From assembly GCA_021811275.1 (NCBI GenBank), contig JAJZPI010000003.1, positions 1 to 64,000 of the forward strand: 64,000 nt of DNA, read 5' to 3'. The stretch is from Deltaproteobacteria bacterium. Lineage in GTDB: Bacteria; Desulfobacterota; Desulfarculia; Desulfarculales; Desulfarculaceae. Under the pieces are notes generated by a model that saw nothing but the letters and a program-made list of their open reading frames with translations, was not told the origin of the DNA and ran no database searches. Shown here piece after piece: positions 44,819-53,336 of this stretch (within the stretch, counting starts at the first letter, position 1; every line of letters starts with the position of its first letter). The translations under genes were made by a program, and so were the position numbers.

Positions 44819-45097
44819 TCAATCCGGCAGCCCGGCCACCTCGTCCAGGGGATGGGTGTGGGCGTAGAGGTAGCCCATCTTGAAGGCGGCCTCGAAGGAT
44901 ATTTCGAAAAGCAGGCGCTTGGCCTCCTTGAGGGCCTGGGCTTGCTCGGAGTCCATGCCCCGCAGGAGCCCGGCCTCGGCGCGGGCCACCTTGCCCAAGA
45001 GCTCGGCGAAGAGCGGGTCGCGGGCCAGGAGCCGTTCCAGGTAGTCGCGTTCCAGGTCGTAGAGGCGGTTGACTTGTTGCAGCAGGGTATCGCTCAT
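44819..45097 (-). CDS. Small helical protein of unknown function
   Basis: MSDTLLQQVNRLYDLERDYLERLLARDPLFAELLGKVARAEAGLLRGMDSEQAQALKEAKRLLFEISFEAAFKMGYLYAHTHP; starts within the stop of the MuF-like gene. Confidence 0.7.
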   Translation of the reverse strand: MSDTLLQQVNRLYDLERDYLERLLARDPLFAELLGKVARAEAGLLRGMDSEQAQALKEAKRLLFEISFEAAFKMGYLYAHTHPLDEVAGLPD

Positions 45098-45513
45098 GGG
45101 CGCTCCGGTAATAGCTCGCAACGGCAGCCCAGGTGCAACGGCATGGCCTCCAACTCGGGCAGCTGGCCGTGGGCGAAGACCCGGCCCTCGTTGGCCCGGC
45201 ACTGGGGGCAGACCAGCTCGTCGCCGCGGGTGGTCCATTTCAAGGCCTTCAGGTCGCTGCGGCGGGCATCGTGGATCACCCGTCGCCACATGGCCCTTTT
45301 TTCGATCTCGAACTGGCGGGCCTGGTCTTTGCTCATGGCCCCCTTGTAGGGCAGATTGGGGAACCACTGGGGATCGGCGGCGATGTGGGCGTCGATCTCC
45401 CGGGCCGCCTCGGCGAAGAAGTCGGCCATGGCGCGGGCGCCGGCCGGGGCGGCGTGGGCGGCCCCGCCCGGGGAGGGCCGGTCCTTGTCTCTTTTGCCGA
45501 AGGGCCACCTCAT
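45094..45513 (-). CDS. Small protein with MuF-like (phage minor head) C-terminal zinc/Cys motif
   Basis: LKALKWTTRGDELVCPQCRANEGRVFAHGQLPELEAMPLHLGCRCELLP resembles the CxxC...HxxCRC motif of Mu-F/head morphogenesis proteins. Confidence 0.6.
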   Translation of the reverse strand: MRWPFGKRDKDRPSPGGAAHAAPAGARAMADFFAEAAREIDAHIAADPQWFPNLPYKGAMSKDQARQFEIEKRAMWRRVIHDARRSDLKALKWTTRGDELVCPQCRANEGRVFAHGQLPELEAMPLHLGCRCELLPERP

Positions 45514-46529
45514 GATCCGTCTCCGCCGCGCGGCTCCACCACCAGGGTCGGGGGGTGGGCCAAAAGGAACTTGTCCGGGGTCAGGCGTCCCTGGGCCAGG
45601 TCGCGCAACTGCTCTGCGGGGGCGGCCAGGACCACCTTGGCCGGCCGGGGCGCGGCCCGGGGGTCGTTCTCCGGCGGCAGCTCGTGGCGGAACTCGATCG
45701 CCAGGCTGTCCACTCCCTTCAGGGGCAGCAGGTCCTTGCCCGCGGCCACCGCCAGGGGCACGCCGCTGTTGACGGCCACCTTGGCGGTCAGCGGCGCCTG
45801 CTTGAGCCCGCCCCAGGTGACGCCCCGCCAGTCGAAGGCCACGGTCAGCACGCCCCCCCTGTAGCCGAAGGAGGGCCAGGCGAACTCGGCCCCCAAGCGC
45901 TGGGCCACCAGGCGGTATTTATTGAAGAACTCCAGGCAAGAGGCCACCAGGGGGTCGTGGTCCGGCCGTTGGGACAGCCCCGGACCCAGCAGGTCGCGGG
46001 GCCGGCGCAGCACCACGGTCTCGGAGAGCTTGCCCATGGCCAGGGTGTTGTCCATGCTGGTCAGCTCGGGGTTGTCCAGGCTGCGGTAGCGGCCGCTGCC
46101 CTCCAGCGAGCCCACCCCGTCCAGGAAGCCCTTGGCCTTGATGGTGAAGCCCAGCTTGGTCTGGAAGGTGTAGACTTGGTCTCGGCTGTGTAGCTTGACC
46201 AGCTCGTCGCGCACCTCGGGTAGCCACTCCAGCCGTATCTCGCCCCTGGCATCGGCCAGGTAGGGGCCGGGGGCGCGGGGGCTTCCGGCCTGGGGACGGA
46301 TGACCGCCTCGGCCCCGACCACCGGCCGGTCCTTGGCGTCGAGCACCCGGATGGTGACCTTCTGCGGCGTCTGTCCCGGCGGCGGAGGGGGGCTGGCCTG
46401 GGGCGGAGGCGCGGCGCAGGCGGCCAGACCCAGCAGAAGAAACAGCCCGGCCGCCAGGGCCGGCCAGTTAGCCGGTCCGCGGCGGCGGGCGGGGGCGGTA
46501 AACGGGGTCGGGGCCTGTGCTTTGCGCAT
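45510..46529 (-). CDS. Putative lipoprotein of unknown function
   Basis: Hydrophobic N-terminus ending LLGLAACAAPPPQ (lipobox), beta-rich domain KVTIRVLDAKDRPVVGAEAVI. Confidence 0.75.
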   Translation of the reverse strand: MRKAQAPTPFTAPARRRGPANWPALAAGLFLLLGLAACAAPPPQASPPPPPGQTPQKVTIRVLDAKDRPVVGAEAVIRPQAGSPRAPGPYLADARGEIRLEWLPEVRDELVKLHSRDQVYTFQTKLGFTIKAKGFLDGVGSLEGSGRYRSLDNPELTSMDNTLAMGKLSETVVLRRPRDLLGPGLSQRPDHDPLVASCLEFFNKYRLVAQRLGAEFAWPSFGYRGGVLTVAFDWRGVTWGGLKQAPLTAKVAVNSGVPLAVAAGKDLLPLKGVDSLAIEFRHELPPENDPRAAPRPAKVVLAAPAEQLRDLAQGRLTPDKFLLAHPPTLVVEPRGGDGS

Positions 46530-46691
46530 GTCGGCATCCTTGGCGGGATCGTTTCCCGATTATATCGCCGCCTTTGGGCGCTCCGTCAAGCCTGGGCCGG
46601 GGCCAGCGCTCCTTGGCCCGCGTTGACTTGCCCCCAAGCGCGTGATACTTTTGGCCTTCATTGTCTTTAGGAGCTAATCGGAGCAATCCTT

Positions 46692-46838
46692 CGACATGCT
46701 CCTAGGCTGGCCATGGACGGCCCGCCCGAAATTGTGCCAAATGACAATTTGGCGCAATTTAGAAAGCTTGCCAAAATTTTTTTTGGCAAGCGGCAAGAGG
46801 AGAAAGCCATGGATGGCTTTCTCCGACACACTCCTAGA
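46692..46838. repeat. Array of perfect/near-perfect hairpins flanked by an imperfect direct repeat
   Basis: 46729-46760 AAATTGTGCCAAAT-gaca-ATTTGGCGCAATTT; 46767-46790 CTTGCCAAAA-tttt-TTTTGGCAAG; 46799-46824 GGAGAAAGCCAT-gg-ATGGCTTTCTCC; flanks cgacatgctcctagg (46692) and cgacacactcctaga (46824). Confidence 0.88.
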
Positions 46839-46872
46839 CCCGCCGGGGACCGGCGGGGGACTGGGCCGGACC

Positions 46873-48756
46873 ATGCTCGATCTCATGCGCAAACACGCCG
46901 GGAGCTGGATCATCAAGATCCTCTTGGGGGCCATCGCCCTGGCCTTCGCCCTGTCCTGGGGCGTCACCTCCTATTACTCCCGCGGCAACGTGGCGGTGAG
47001 GGTCAACAACGAGCCCATCTCCATGAACCAGCTTCAGGAGGAATTGGGCCGCCTTACCGAACAGTTCCGCCAGCAGTTCGGGGCGCAGTTCGACAAGGCG
47101 GCCCAACTGCTCAACATCAAGGAGCGGGCGCTCAGCCAGGTGGTGGACCGCACCCTGATGTCGCAGGCCGCCCACAAGATGGGTATCCAAGTCACCGACG
47201 CCGAGATCAAGGCCAGGGTGGCCACCATCCCCGCCTTCAGCCGGGGCGGCCATTTCGACTTCAAGCAATACCAGCGGGTGCTGGCGGCCAACAAGCTCTC
47301 CCCCGAGGCCTACGAGAACATTCTCAGGTCCAGCATGATCCAGGAGCGCCTGATCACCCTGATCAGCGGAACGGCCCAGGTGACCCCCCTGGAGATGGAG
47401 GAGGCCCTGGCCCAGTCCCTCACCCAGGTGCAGGGGGCCTATCTGCTCTTTAAGCCCGAGTCCTACCAGGCCAAGGTGGGCGCCAGCTCGGACGAAACCG
47501 CCGCCTATTACCAGGAGCACAAGGCCTCCTACGTCCAGCCCGAGCGGGTTAGCTTTACCTACCTGGTCTTCCCCCTGGACGCCTTCCGCGGCCAGGTCCA
47601 GGTGGGCGAGGACGAGGTGGCCGAGGCATATGAACGCGAACGCAGCCGCTACTACGTGCCCGAGGCGGTGAAGGCCCGGCATATCCTGATCGAGGTCAAG
47701 CCGGGCGCCTCGGCGGCCGAGGAGGATGCGGCCAAGGCCAAGGCCGAGGGTATCCTGGCCCGGGCCAAGGAGGGCAAGGAGGACTTCGCGGCCTTGGCCA
47801 AGAAGTATTCCCAGGGCCCCACCGCCGCCCAGGGCGGCGACTTGGGGATGTTCTCCCGCGGCGAGATGGTAGGCCCCTTCGAGGACCTGGCCTTCTCCCT
47901 GGAGCCCGGCCAGGTGGGCCTGGTGCGGGCCAACCAGGGGTGGCACGTGGTCAGGGTCGACGAACACCGCCAGGCCAAGGTGGTGCCCCTCGATGAGGTG
48001 CGCGAGCAGATCAAGGCCAGGCTGGTGGAAGAAGGGGCACGGGAGCGGGCCGAGGTCGCCGCCGAGCGGGCCTACAACCAGATCACCAGCGGCGCCAATA
48101 TGGACCAGGTGGCCAAGGAGGCCAAGCTGACTCCCCAGAACTCGCCCCTGGTCACCGCAGACGAAGACCTGCCGGGCCTGGCCGGGGTCAAGGGCCTGGT
48201 GGAGGAGGTGGAGAGCCTAACCCCCGGCCAGGCCGCCCCGCCGATCTCCTTCCAAGGCGGCAGCGTGCTGGCCCTGCTCAAGGAGCGTCAGCCCGAGCAG
48301 CTCAAGCCCCTGGAGGAAGTCAAGGACGAGGTGGTCCAGGCCGTCAAGACGGTCAAGGCCCAGCGCATGGCCCAGGAGGAGGCCCAGGCCCTGGCCCTCC
48401 AGTTGGCCAAGGAGCCGGACCCGGTGAAGGCCCTGCTGGCCAAACCCGGCGTCAAGCGCACCAACTGGCTGAACCTGGAGGACGAGGTGGAGGGGCTGGG
48501 CCGCTCCTTCGCCCTTGTCGAGGCCCTGTTCCTGCGTCCGGCGGGCCAGCCCCTTGTGGCCTCGCCCGTATCCACCGGCGACGGCTATGCCCTGGCGGCG
48601 GTGGTCGGCAGGCGCGAGAATCAGCCCAAGGACCGCAAGGCCCAGGTCGAGGAGCTGCGCCAAAAGCTCCTCTACCAGAAGCGTCAGGAGGCCTACCAGG
48701 GCTTCCTGGAGGACCTGCGCTCCAAGGCCGACATCAAGATCCTGGCCCAACTCTAG
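46873..48756 (+). CDS. SurA/PpiD-like periplasmic peptidyl-prolyl isomerase (parvulin domain, N-terminal TM anchor)
   Basis: MLDLMRKHAGSWIIKILLGAIALAFALSWGVTS; parvulin region KARHILIEVKPGASAAEED...KEDFAALAKKYSQGPTAAQGGDLGMFSRGEMVGPFEDLAFSL. Confidence 0.92.
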   Translation: MLDLMRKHAGSWIIKILLGAIALAFALSWGVTSYYSRGNVAVRVNNEPISMNQLQEELGRLTEQFRQQFGAQFDKAAQLLNIKERALSQVVDRTLMSQAAHKMGIQVTDAEIKARVATIPAFSRGGHFDFKQYQRVLAANKLSPEAYENILRSSMIQERLITLISGTAQVTPLEMEEALAQSLTQVQGAYLLFKPESYQAKVGASSDETAAYYQEHKASYVQPERVSFTYLVFPLDAFRGQVQVGEDEVAEAYERERSRYYVPEAVKARHILIEVKPGASAAEEDAAKAKAEGILARAKEGKEDFAALAKKYSQGPTAAQGGDLGMFSRGEMVGPFEDLAFSLEPGQVGLVRANQGWHVVRVDEHRQAKVVPLDEVREQIKARLVEEGARERAEVAAERAYNQITSGANMDQVAKEAKLTPQNSPLVTADEDLPGLAGVKGLVEEVESLTPGQAAPPISFQGGSVLALLKERQPEQLKPLEEVKDEVVQAVKTVKAQRMAQEEAQALALQLAKEPDPVKALLAKPGVKRTNWLNLEDEVEGLGRSFALVEALFLRPAGQPLVASPVSTGDGYALAAVVGRRENQPKDRKAQVEELRQKLLYQKRQEAYQGFLEDLRSKADIKILAQL

Positions 48757-48782
48757 CGCCGGCGGCTGGCCGGGCCCGGACG

Positions 48783-49235
48783 GTGGCGGAGGCGATGGAC
48801 GAGGTAAGGCTGAAGCCCATCGGGGTGGTTCGTTCGCGGCTCACCGCCCCCGGCCAGGCCCCCCACCAAGGGCCGGAGGCCGGCTCCCGGGCGGTGATCG
48901 AGATTGATCCCCAATGGGCCCGGGGGCTGACCGGGCTCGATCCGGGGCGGGACCTGTGGGTGATTTGCCTGTTCCACCTGAGCCCGGGGCCCAAGCTTCT
49001 GGCCCACCCCCGCGGCGACCAGGCCCGCCCCCCGACCGGGGTCTTCAACACCCGCTCGCCCCGGCGGCCCTGCCCCCTGGCGCTCACCCTGGTCCGCCTG
49101 CTGGCCGTGGAGGAGGGCCCCGGCGGGCCGCGCCTGACCGTGCGGGGCCTGGAGGCCGTGGAAGGCACCCCGGTCCTGGATATCAAGCCCTATGTGCCGG
49201 GATTGGACCAGCCCAGGAAGGACGACCATGCATAG
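48783..49235 (+). CDS. TrmO/TsaA-family (YaeB) tRNA methyltransferase-like protein
   Basis: VRLKPIGVVRSRL...GLTGLDPGRDLWVICLFH...PRGDQARPPTGVFNTRSPRRPCPLALTLVRLLAVE...VLDIKPYVP. Confidence 0.9.
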   Translation: MAEAMDEVRLKPIGVVRSRLTAPGQAPHQGPEAGSRAVIEIDPQWARGLTGLDPGRDLWVICLFHLSPGPKLLAHPRGDQARPPTGVFNTRSPRRPCPLALTLVRLLAVEEGPGGPRLTVRGLEAVEGTPVLDIKPYVPGLDQPRKDDHA

Positions 49236-49506
49236 GACGCTGGACAGCTTCGACGGCGTGACCCATTTCTGGTGCCCCATTCTGGGTCAGCCCATCAACT
49301 TCGGTTATTGCCGCAAGACCAACGAAGGCCTGCCCTGCCCCCGCGTGCTCGCTTGCTATGAAAGCCACTTCGACGTGGCGGGGTTTTTGGGGCAGCATTT
49401 CAACGACGAGCAGCGCCGGTCCTTCCTGGCCCCGGCCCCGGGCAAGCTTGAACGCATCTGCCGGGGCCTTGAGGCGGCCAAGCACGAGCAGGAGCCGGAA
49501 TCCTAG
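49228..49506 (+). CDS. Conserved-looking small Cys-containing protein, unknown function
   Basis: MHRTLDSFDGVTHFWCPILGQPINFGYCRKTNEGLPCPRVLACYESHFDVAGFL; overlaps the TrmO-like stop and precedes the TtcA-like gene. Confidence 0.7.
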   Translation: MHRTLDSFDGVTHFWCPILGQPINFGYCRKTNEGLPCPRVLACYESHFDVAGFLGQHFNDEQRRSFLAPAPGKLERICRGLEAAKHEQEPES

Positions 49507-49530
49507 GCGCCACGGCTCCGGAGCGATCCC

Positions 49531-50445
49531 TTGAGCAGCGGCATGCCCTACATTGAGCGCCAGGCCATAAGCCTGTGCGGAAAGGCCGTCCACGGCTGGT
49601 CCATGATCGCCCACGGCGACCACCTGGCGGTGGGGCTCTCCGGCGGCAAGGACAGCCTGAGCCTGCTTTGGCTCCTGGCCGAGCGCCGCCGCCGGGTTCC
49701 CATCACCTTCGACCTCACCGCCATTCACGTGGAAATGGGCTTCCACAGCGTCGACCACCAGGCCCTGGCCGACTTCTGCGGCGGCTTGGGGGTGGACTTC
49801 CAGGTCATCGAGACCGATTACGGCCCCCGCGCCCACACCCCCGAAAACCGCGAGAACAGCCCCTGCTTCTTCTGCGCCCTGCACCGCCGCCGCGAACTCT
49901 TTCAGGCCTCCGCCCGCCTGGGCTGTGGCAAGCTGGCCTTCGCCCACCACCAGGACGACATCTTCGAGACCTTCCTGCTCAACAGCCTCTTCGCCGGCCA
50001 TCTCTCCACCATGCTGCCCGTGCAGCCCTTCTTCGGCGGAGAGATCGTGGTCATCAGGCCCCTGGCCCTCATGAGCGCCGATCAGACCAGGCGCTTTTCC
50101 GCCCACAAAAACCTGCCCGTGCAGCCGCCCTGCTGCCCCTCCTCCAACTTGGGCCAGCGCGCCACCATGCGCGCCTTCCTGGACGACATGCACCGCCAGA
50201 ACAAACGGGTGCGCGCCAGCCTCTGGCACGCCCTCACCTCCAGCGGTCTGCCTGCCCTGCCCACGCCCCCCACCACCCAACGCAAAAGCCGGACGCGAGC
50301 CGCTTCGGGCAAGGCGGGTCAATCGGGTGCCCCGGTTGCCAATGCGGGTCAACCGGGTGCCCCGGTTGCCAATGCGGGTCGGCCGGGTGCCCCGGCTGTC
50401 AAGGCGGGTCGGCCGGGTGCCCCGGCTGTCAAGGCGGGTCGGTAG
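49531..50445 (+). CDS. TtcA-like tRNA thiolation ATPase with a C-terminal decapeptide-repeat tail
   Basis: PP-loop LSGGKDSLSLLWLLAE; PCFFCALHRRREL; FAHHQDDIFETFLLN; tail AGQSGAPVANAGQPGAPVANAGRPGAPAVKAGRPGAPAVKAGR. Confidence 0.87.
   Translation: MSSGMPYIERQAISLCGKAVHGWSMIAHGDHLAVGLSGGKDSLSLLWLLAERRRRVPITFDLTAIHVEMGFHSVDHQALADFCGGLGVDFQVIETDYGPRAHTPENRENSPCFFCALHRRRELFQASARLGCGKLAFAHHQDDIFETFLLNSLFAGHLSTMLPVQPFFGGEIVVIRPLALMSADQTRRFSAHKNLPVQPPCCPSSNLGQRATMRAFLDDMHRQNKRVRASLWHALTSSGLPALPTPPTTQRKSRTRAASGKAGQSGAPVANAGQPGAPVANAGRPGAPAVKAGRPGAPAVKAGR
50311..50445 (+). repeat. 30-nt in-frame tandem repeat (4 copies plus partial) at the 3' end of the ttcA-like gene
   Basis: Units start at 50311, 50341, 50371, 50401 and a partial unit at 50431; consensus aa(g/t)gcgggtc(gg/aa)(c/t)cgggtgccccgg(t/c)tg(c/t)c. 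Confidence 0.95.
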
Positions 50446-50572
50446 GCGCTCTGCTCCGCTCGGGCCTCGCGCGCTCCCGTTCCTGTTTATCAGCAAATGA
50501 TGCCAATTTTATGTCGGTCATATAGTAATCAGTGAATCTGAAAAAGATTGTCCGTTGGTCTTTTCTTCGCAG

Positions 50573-50603
50573 GGGCGGGGTTTATCCCCGCCCGCCTTTT
50601 TTT
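50573..50603 (+). terminator. Intrinsic terminator
   Basis: GGGCGGGG-tttat-CCCCGCCC followed by GCC and TTTTTTT. Confidence 0.75.
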
Positions 50604-50672
50604 CCGTCCTGTTCGGGTAGGAGCAATACGATATGGCTGAAGTTAAACTCGTTTAAGGCGAGCCCCCAACGT

Positions 50673-50736
50673 GAGCGCGTGCCGTCTGGTCGAGGAACAA
50701 CCTCCCCGACCCGCTGTGGCAGCCGGGGCGCCCGGC
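50673..50736 (-). repeat. Dispersed hairpin repeat directly after the SYLF gene stop
   Basis: 50706-50736 reverse complement GCCGGGCGCCCCGGCTGCCACAGCGGGTCGG; matches 6605-6635 with four mismatches over 31 nt. Confidence 0.7.
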
Positions 50737-51443
50737 TAGTGGGCGTAGGCGTTCAGGGCCTTGATGAGGGCCAGGGCCGAGGCCGGCCGGGCCACCTGGC
50801 CTTCGAGCAATATCTCCCGCGCGTTGTGGGATGAGCCGTAGTAGTTGCGGTTGGTGGACTCGTCCACGCCGATGCCCGCGCCTTCAAGGCTTACGCCGGC
50901 GAAGAGGCCTTTGGTCAGCGAGTAGGAGTATACGTCGGCGTAAGGGCTGGCCCCGGCGACGGCGGCCTCGCCGCGCCGGCCCACCGGGCCGGCGGCCACG
51001 GCCACGTCGGCTCCGAACTTGACCTGGTTCTTGAGGATGCCGTCCAGGCCCTTTTGCTGCATGACCACCAGCACCAGGTCGGTGGCCTGGGCCCCGATCT
51101 GGAAGCCCACGCTGGCCCCCCCCATCTCGAAGAAGGCGGGCGGGCCGAACTTGCCGTCGGCCTGGCGCACGCAGAACAGGCCGGTGCCGTATTGGCCGCC
51201 CACCACGAAGCCGGCCTTGAACATGCCGGGGAAGATGCCCACGGCCTTGGCTTTGACCAGTAGGTCGGTGGGGATGGATTTGTCGCCCTGCTTCATGATG
51301 CGGTCCAGGATGACCTTGGCTTCGCGGACCTTGAGGTCGGCCTCGCCCTTGTCCATGGCCAATGCCTGGGGCGCGGCCAGGGCCAGTATCAGCGCGGCGG
51401 CCAGGGCGGCTTTCAGTAGGTTCAGCGGCTGTCTCATGGTCAA
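50736..51443 (-). CDS. SYLF/YSC84-domain lipid-binding protein
   Basis: Signal peptide; AKAVGIFPGMFKAGFVVGGQYGTGLFCVR...FFEMGGASVGFQIGAQATDLVLVVM...SYSLTKGLFAGVSLEGAGIGVD. Confidence 0.93.
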   Translation of the reverse strand: MTMRQPLNLLKAALAAALILALAAPQALAMDKGEADLKVREAKVILDRIMKQGDKSIPTDLLVKAKAVGIFPGMFKAGFVVGGQYGTGLFCVRQADGKFGPPAFFEMGGASVGFQIGAQATDLVLVVMQQKGLDGILKNQVKFGADVAVAAGPVGRRGEAAVAGASPYADVYSYSLTKGLFAGVSLEGAGIGVDESTNRNYYGSSHNAREILLEGQVARPASALALIKALNAYAH

Positions 51444-51465
51444 TACTCCCTCCTCGATCAGGTTT

Positions 51466-52221
51466 TTAATCGCTTGCGGGGGAATCCTGGGCTGCCGCCG
51501 CCTCGGGAATCTGGGCGGCCAGCCGCGCCATCTCCTCCATGACCTGGGCGGCGCGGGTGCCCTGGCCGAGGCCGGTGAAGACGGCGCGGGCCTTGTCCAG
51601 CGCCCCCAGGGCGGCCTTGAGCCGGCCCATCTCGGCGGCGCAGGTGCCCAGGCCCACCAGGGCCAGGGCCACGCGCTGGCGCTCGCCCACGGCCTCGGCC
51701 GCCCGGCCCAGGGCTTCGTAGGCCTCGACGGCCTCGGGCAGGCGGCCCAGGGCGCGGTAGAGCGGGGCCAGGCGTTGGCGCAGCAACACCTCGCCCACCT
51801 TGTCGCCGGCCTCGGCCACCAGGGCCACGGCGGTCTCCAGGTGGGGCAGGGCCTCGGCGTCGCGGCCGGCGACGGTCAGGGCGGCGGCCAGACGCTCGCG
51901 GGAATTCACCTGGCCGGCCACGTCTCCGGCGGACTCGAACAGGCCCAGGGCCTCGGCGGCCCGGGTCTGGGCCAGGGCATGGTCCTTGAGGTTCAAGGCG
52001 ATGTCGGCCATGCGCAGGGCCACCTGGGCCTGGCCGGCCTGGTTTTCCAGCTTGCCGCAAAGATAGTGGGCCTCGTCCAGGGCCTCGTTGGCCTCGTCGA
52101 AGCGGCCCCGGTCCAGGTAGGCCACGGCCACCGTGAACAAGGCGTTGGCCACCAGTTCGTCCTGGTCCACCTGCCGGGCGGCTTCCAGATCGTTCAGGGC
52201 CTCGTCCAGGTTGATCTTCAT
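51466..52221 (-). CDS. Tetratricopeptide repeat protein
   Basis: Repeated ~40-aa helical units rich in Ala/Leu/Gly (ALFTVAVAYLDRGRFDEANEALDEAHYL...). Confidence 0.8.
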   Translation of the reverse strand: MKINLDEALNDLEAARQVDQDELVANALFTVAVAYLDRGRFDEANEALDEAHYLCGKLENQAGQAQVALRMADIALNLKDHALAQTRAAEALGLFESAGDVAGQVNSRERLAAALTVAGRDAEALPHLETAVALVAEAGDKVGEVLLRQRLAPLYRALGRLPEAVEAYEALGRAAEAVGERQRVALALVGLGTCAAEMGRLKAALGALDKARAVFTGLGQGTRAAQVMEEMARLAAQIPEAAAAQDSPASD

Positions 52222-52286
52222 ATTGCTTCCGTCCGCCTGCCCCGGGGCGCGCGTCCCCGGCGGCTGTTCAATGATTAATTATGCCA

Positions 52287-52676
52287 TCAACGCACGTCGA
52301 CGAGCACCCGCCGTTGACGGGGGCCGTCGAACTCCATGAAGAATATTCCCTGCCAGGCGCCCAGGGCCAGGCGGCCGTCCCTGACCGGCAGGCGCGCCGT
52401 AGCTCCGGTGAGGATGCTTTTCAGGTGCGCCGCGGAGTTGCCCTCGGAGTGGCGGTAGGGGCCCTTCCAGGGCGCCAGGCGCTCCAGGGCGGCCATCACG
52501 TCGGCCATCACGTCAGGGTCGGCGGCCTCGTTGACCGTCACCGCCGCCGTGGTGTGGGGCACGAAGACCTCGCACCAGCCCTCATCCACCCCGGAGCCCT
52601 CCACGACCTGCGCCACCTGGCGGGTGATGTCCACGGCCTGGGCGTGGGCCGAGGTGTTGATCTCTATGATCTGCAT
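52287..52676 (-). CDS. YjbQ/UPF0047 family (secondary thiamine-phosphate synthase) protein
   Basis: CEVFVPHTTAAVTVNEAADPDVMADVM...GNSAAHLKSILTGATARLPVRDGRLALGAWQGIFFMEFDGPRQRRVLV. Confidence 0.93.
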   Translation of the reverse strand: MQIIEINTSAHAQAVDITRQVAQVVEGSGVDEGWCEVFVPHTTAAVTVNEAADPDVMADVMAALERLAPWKGPYRHSEGNSAAHLKSILTGATARLPVRDGRLALGAWQGIFFMEFDGPRQRRVLVDVR

Positions 52677-52851
52677 GGGCTTCTCCCTGATGCCGGCCGG
52701 CGGCCGGCGGGTTCATGCGCTCAGCTATTTATACCACGCCGGCCCGGAGAGGCCGGGACCTGCTCGGGCGCTTGCCCCCCGGCCCGCTTTCTGTCAGGAT
52801 GAGAAACGCCGCCCCGCCGAATTCGATTTGGGAAAAAAAAGCGGAGCCGCC

Positions 52852-53253
52852 ATGACCGCCAAGATGGTCTACATAGCCTGGTCGCCCCGGTACAGCGTCA
52901 ACCACGCCCTGCTCGACGAGCAGCACCAGGTGGTTTTCGACACCATAAACGAACTGTTCGAAGCCATCCAGGCCAAGAAGGGCGAGGCGGTCCTACTGCC
53001 CATCTTCCGCACCCTGGTCAAGTACACCCAGACCCATTTCCGCGACGAGGAGGGCATCATAACCGCGGTCAAGTATCCCGCCCTGCGCGAGCACCTGATC
53101 GAGCACGCCCAGATGGTGAACAAAACCAAGATGTATTACCAGGAATTCAAGGACGGGGTCTATGACTCCACCCAGATGCTAAAGTTCCTCAAGGACTGGT
53201 GGGTGCGCCACATCACCGAGTCGGACATGAAGTTCGCCCGCCTCCTGGGCTGA
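52852..53253 (+). CDS. Bacteriohemerythrin
   Basis: WSPRYSVNHALLDEQHQVVFDTINELFEAI...YTQTHFRDEEGIITAVKYPALREHLIEHAQMV...WWVRHITESDMKFARLL. Confidence 0.94.
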   Translation: MTAKMVYIAWSPRYSVNHALLDEQHQVVFDTINELFEAIQAKKGEAVLLPIFRTLVKYTQTHFRDEEGIITAVKYPALREHLIEHAQMVNKTKMYYQEFKDGVYDSTQMLKFLKDWWVRHITESDMKFARLLG

Positions 53254-53336
53254 GCCGCGGCCCCTTTCCCTTTGACCGCCCGGGGCCCGGCGCGTAAGCT
53301 CGGGAATAACCCCGACCACGACAAGGGAGACACGCC

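Noticed and set aside
46696-46872. N-terminal extension of the SurA/PpiD-like ORF
   Set aside because: Runs through the hairpin cassette; the natural start is MLDLMRKHAGSWIIK with a TM anchor at 46873.
50311-50445. Possible CRISPR array
   Set aside because: Repeats are contiguous 30-nt units with no spacers, in frame with a protein, and no cas genes are present.
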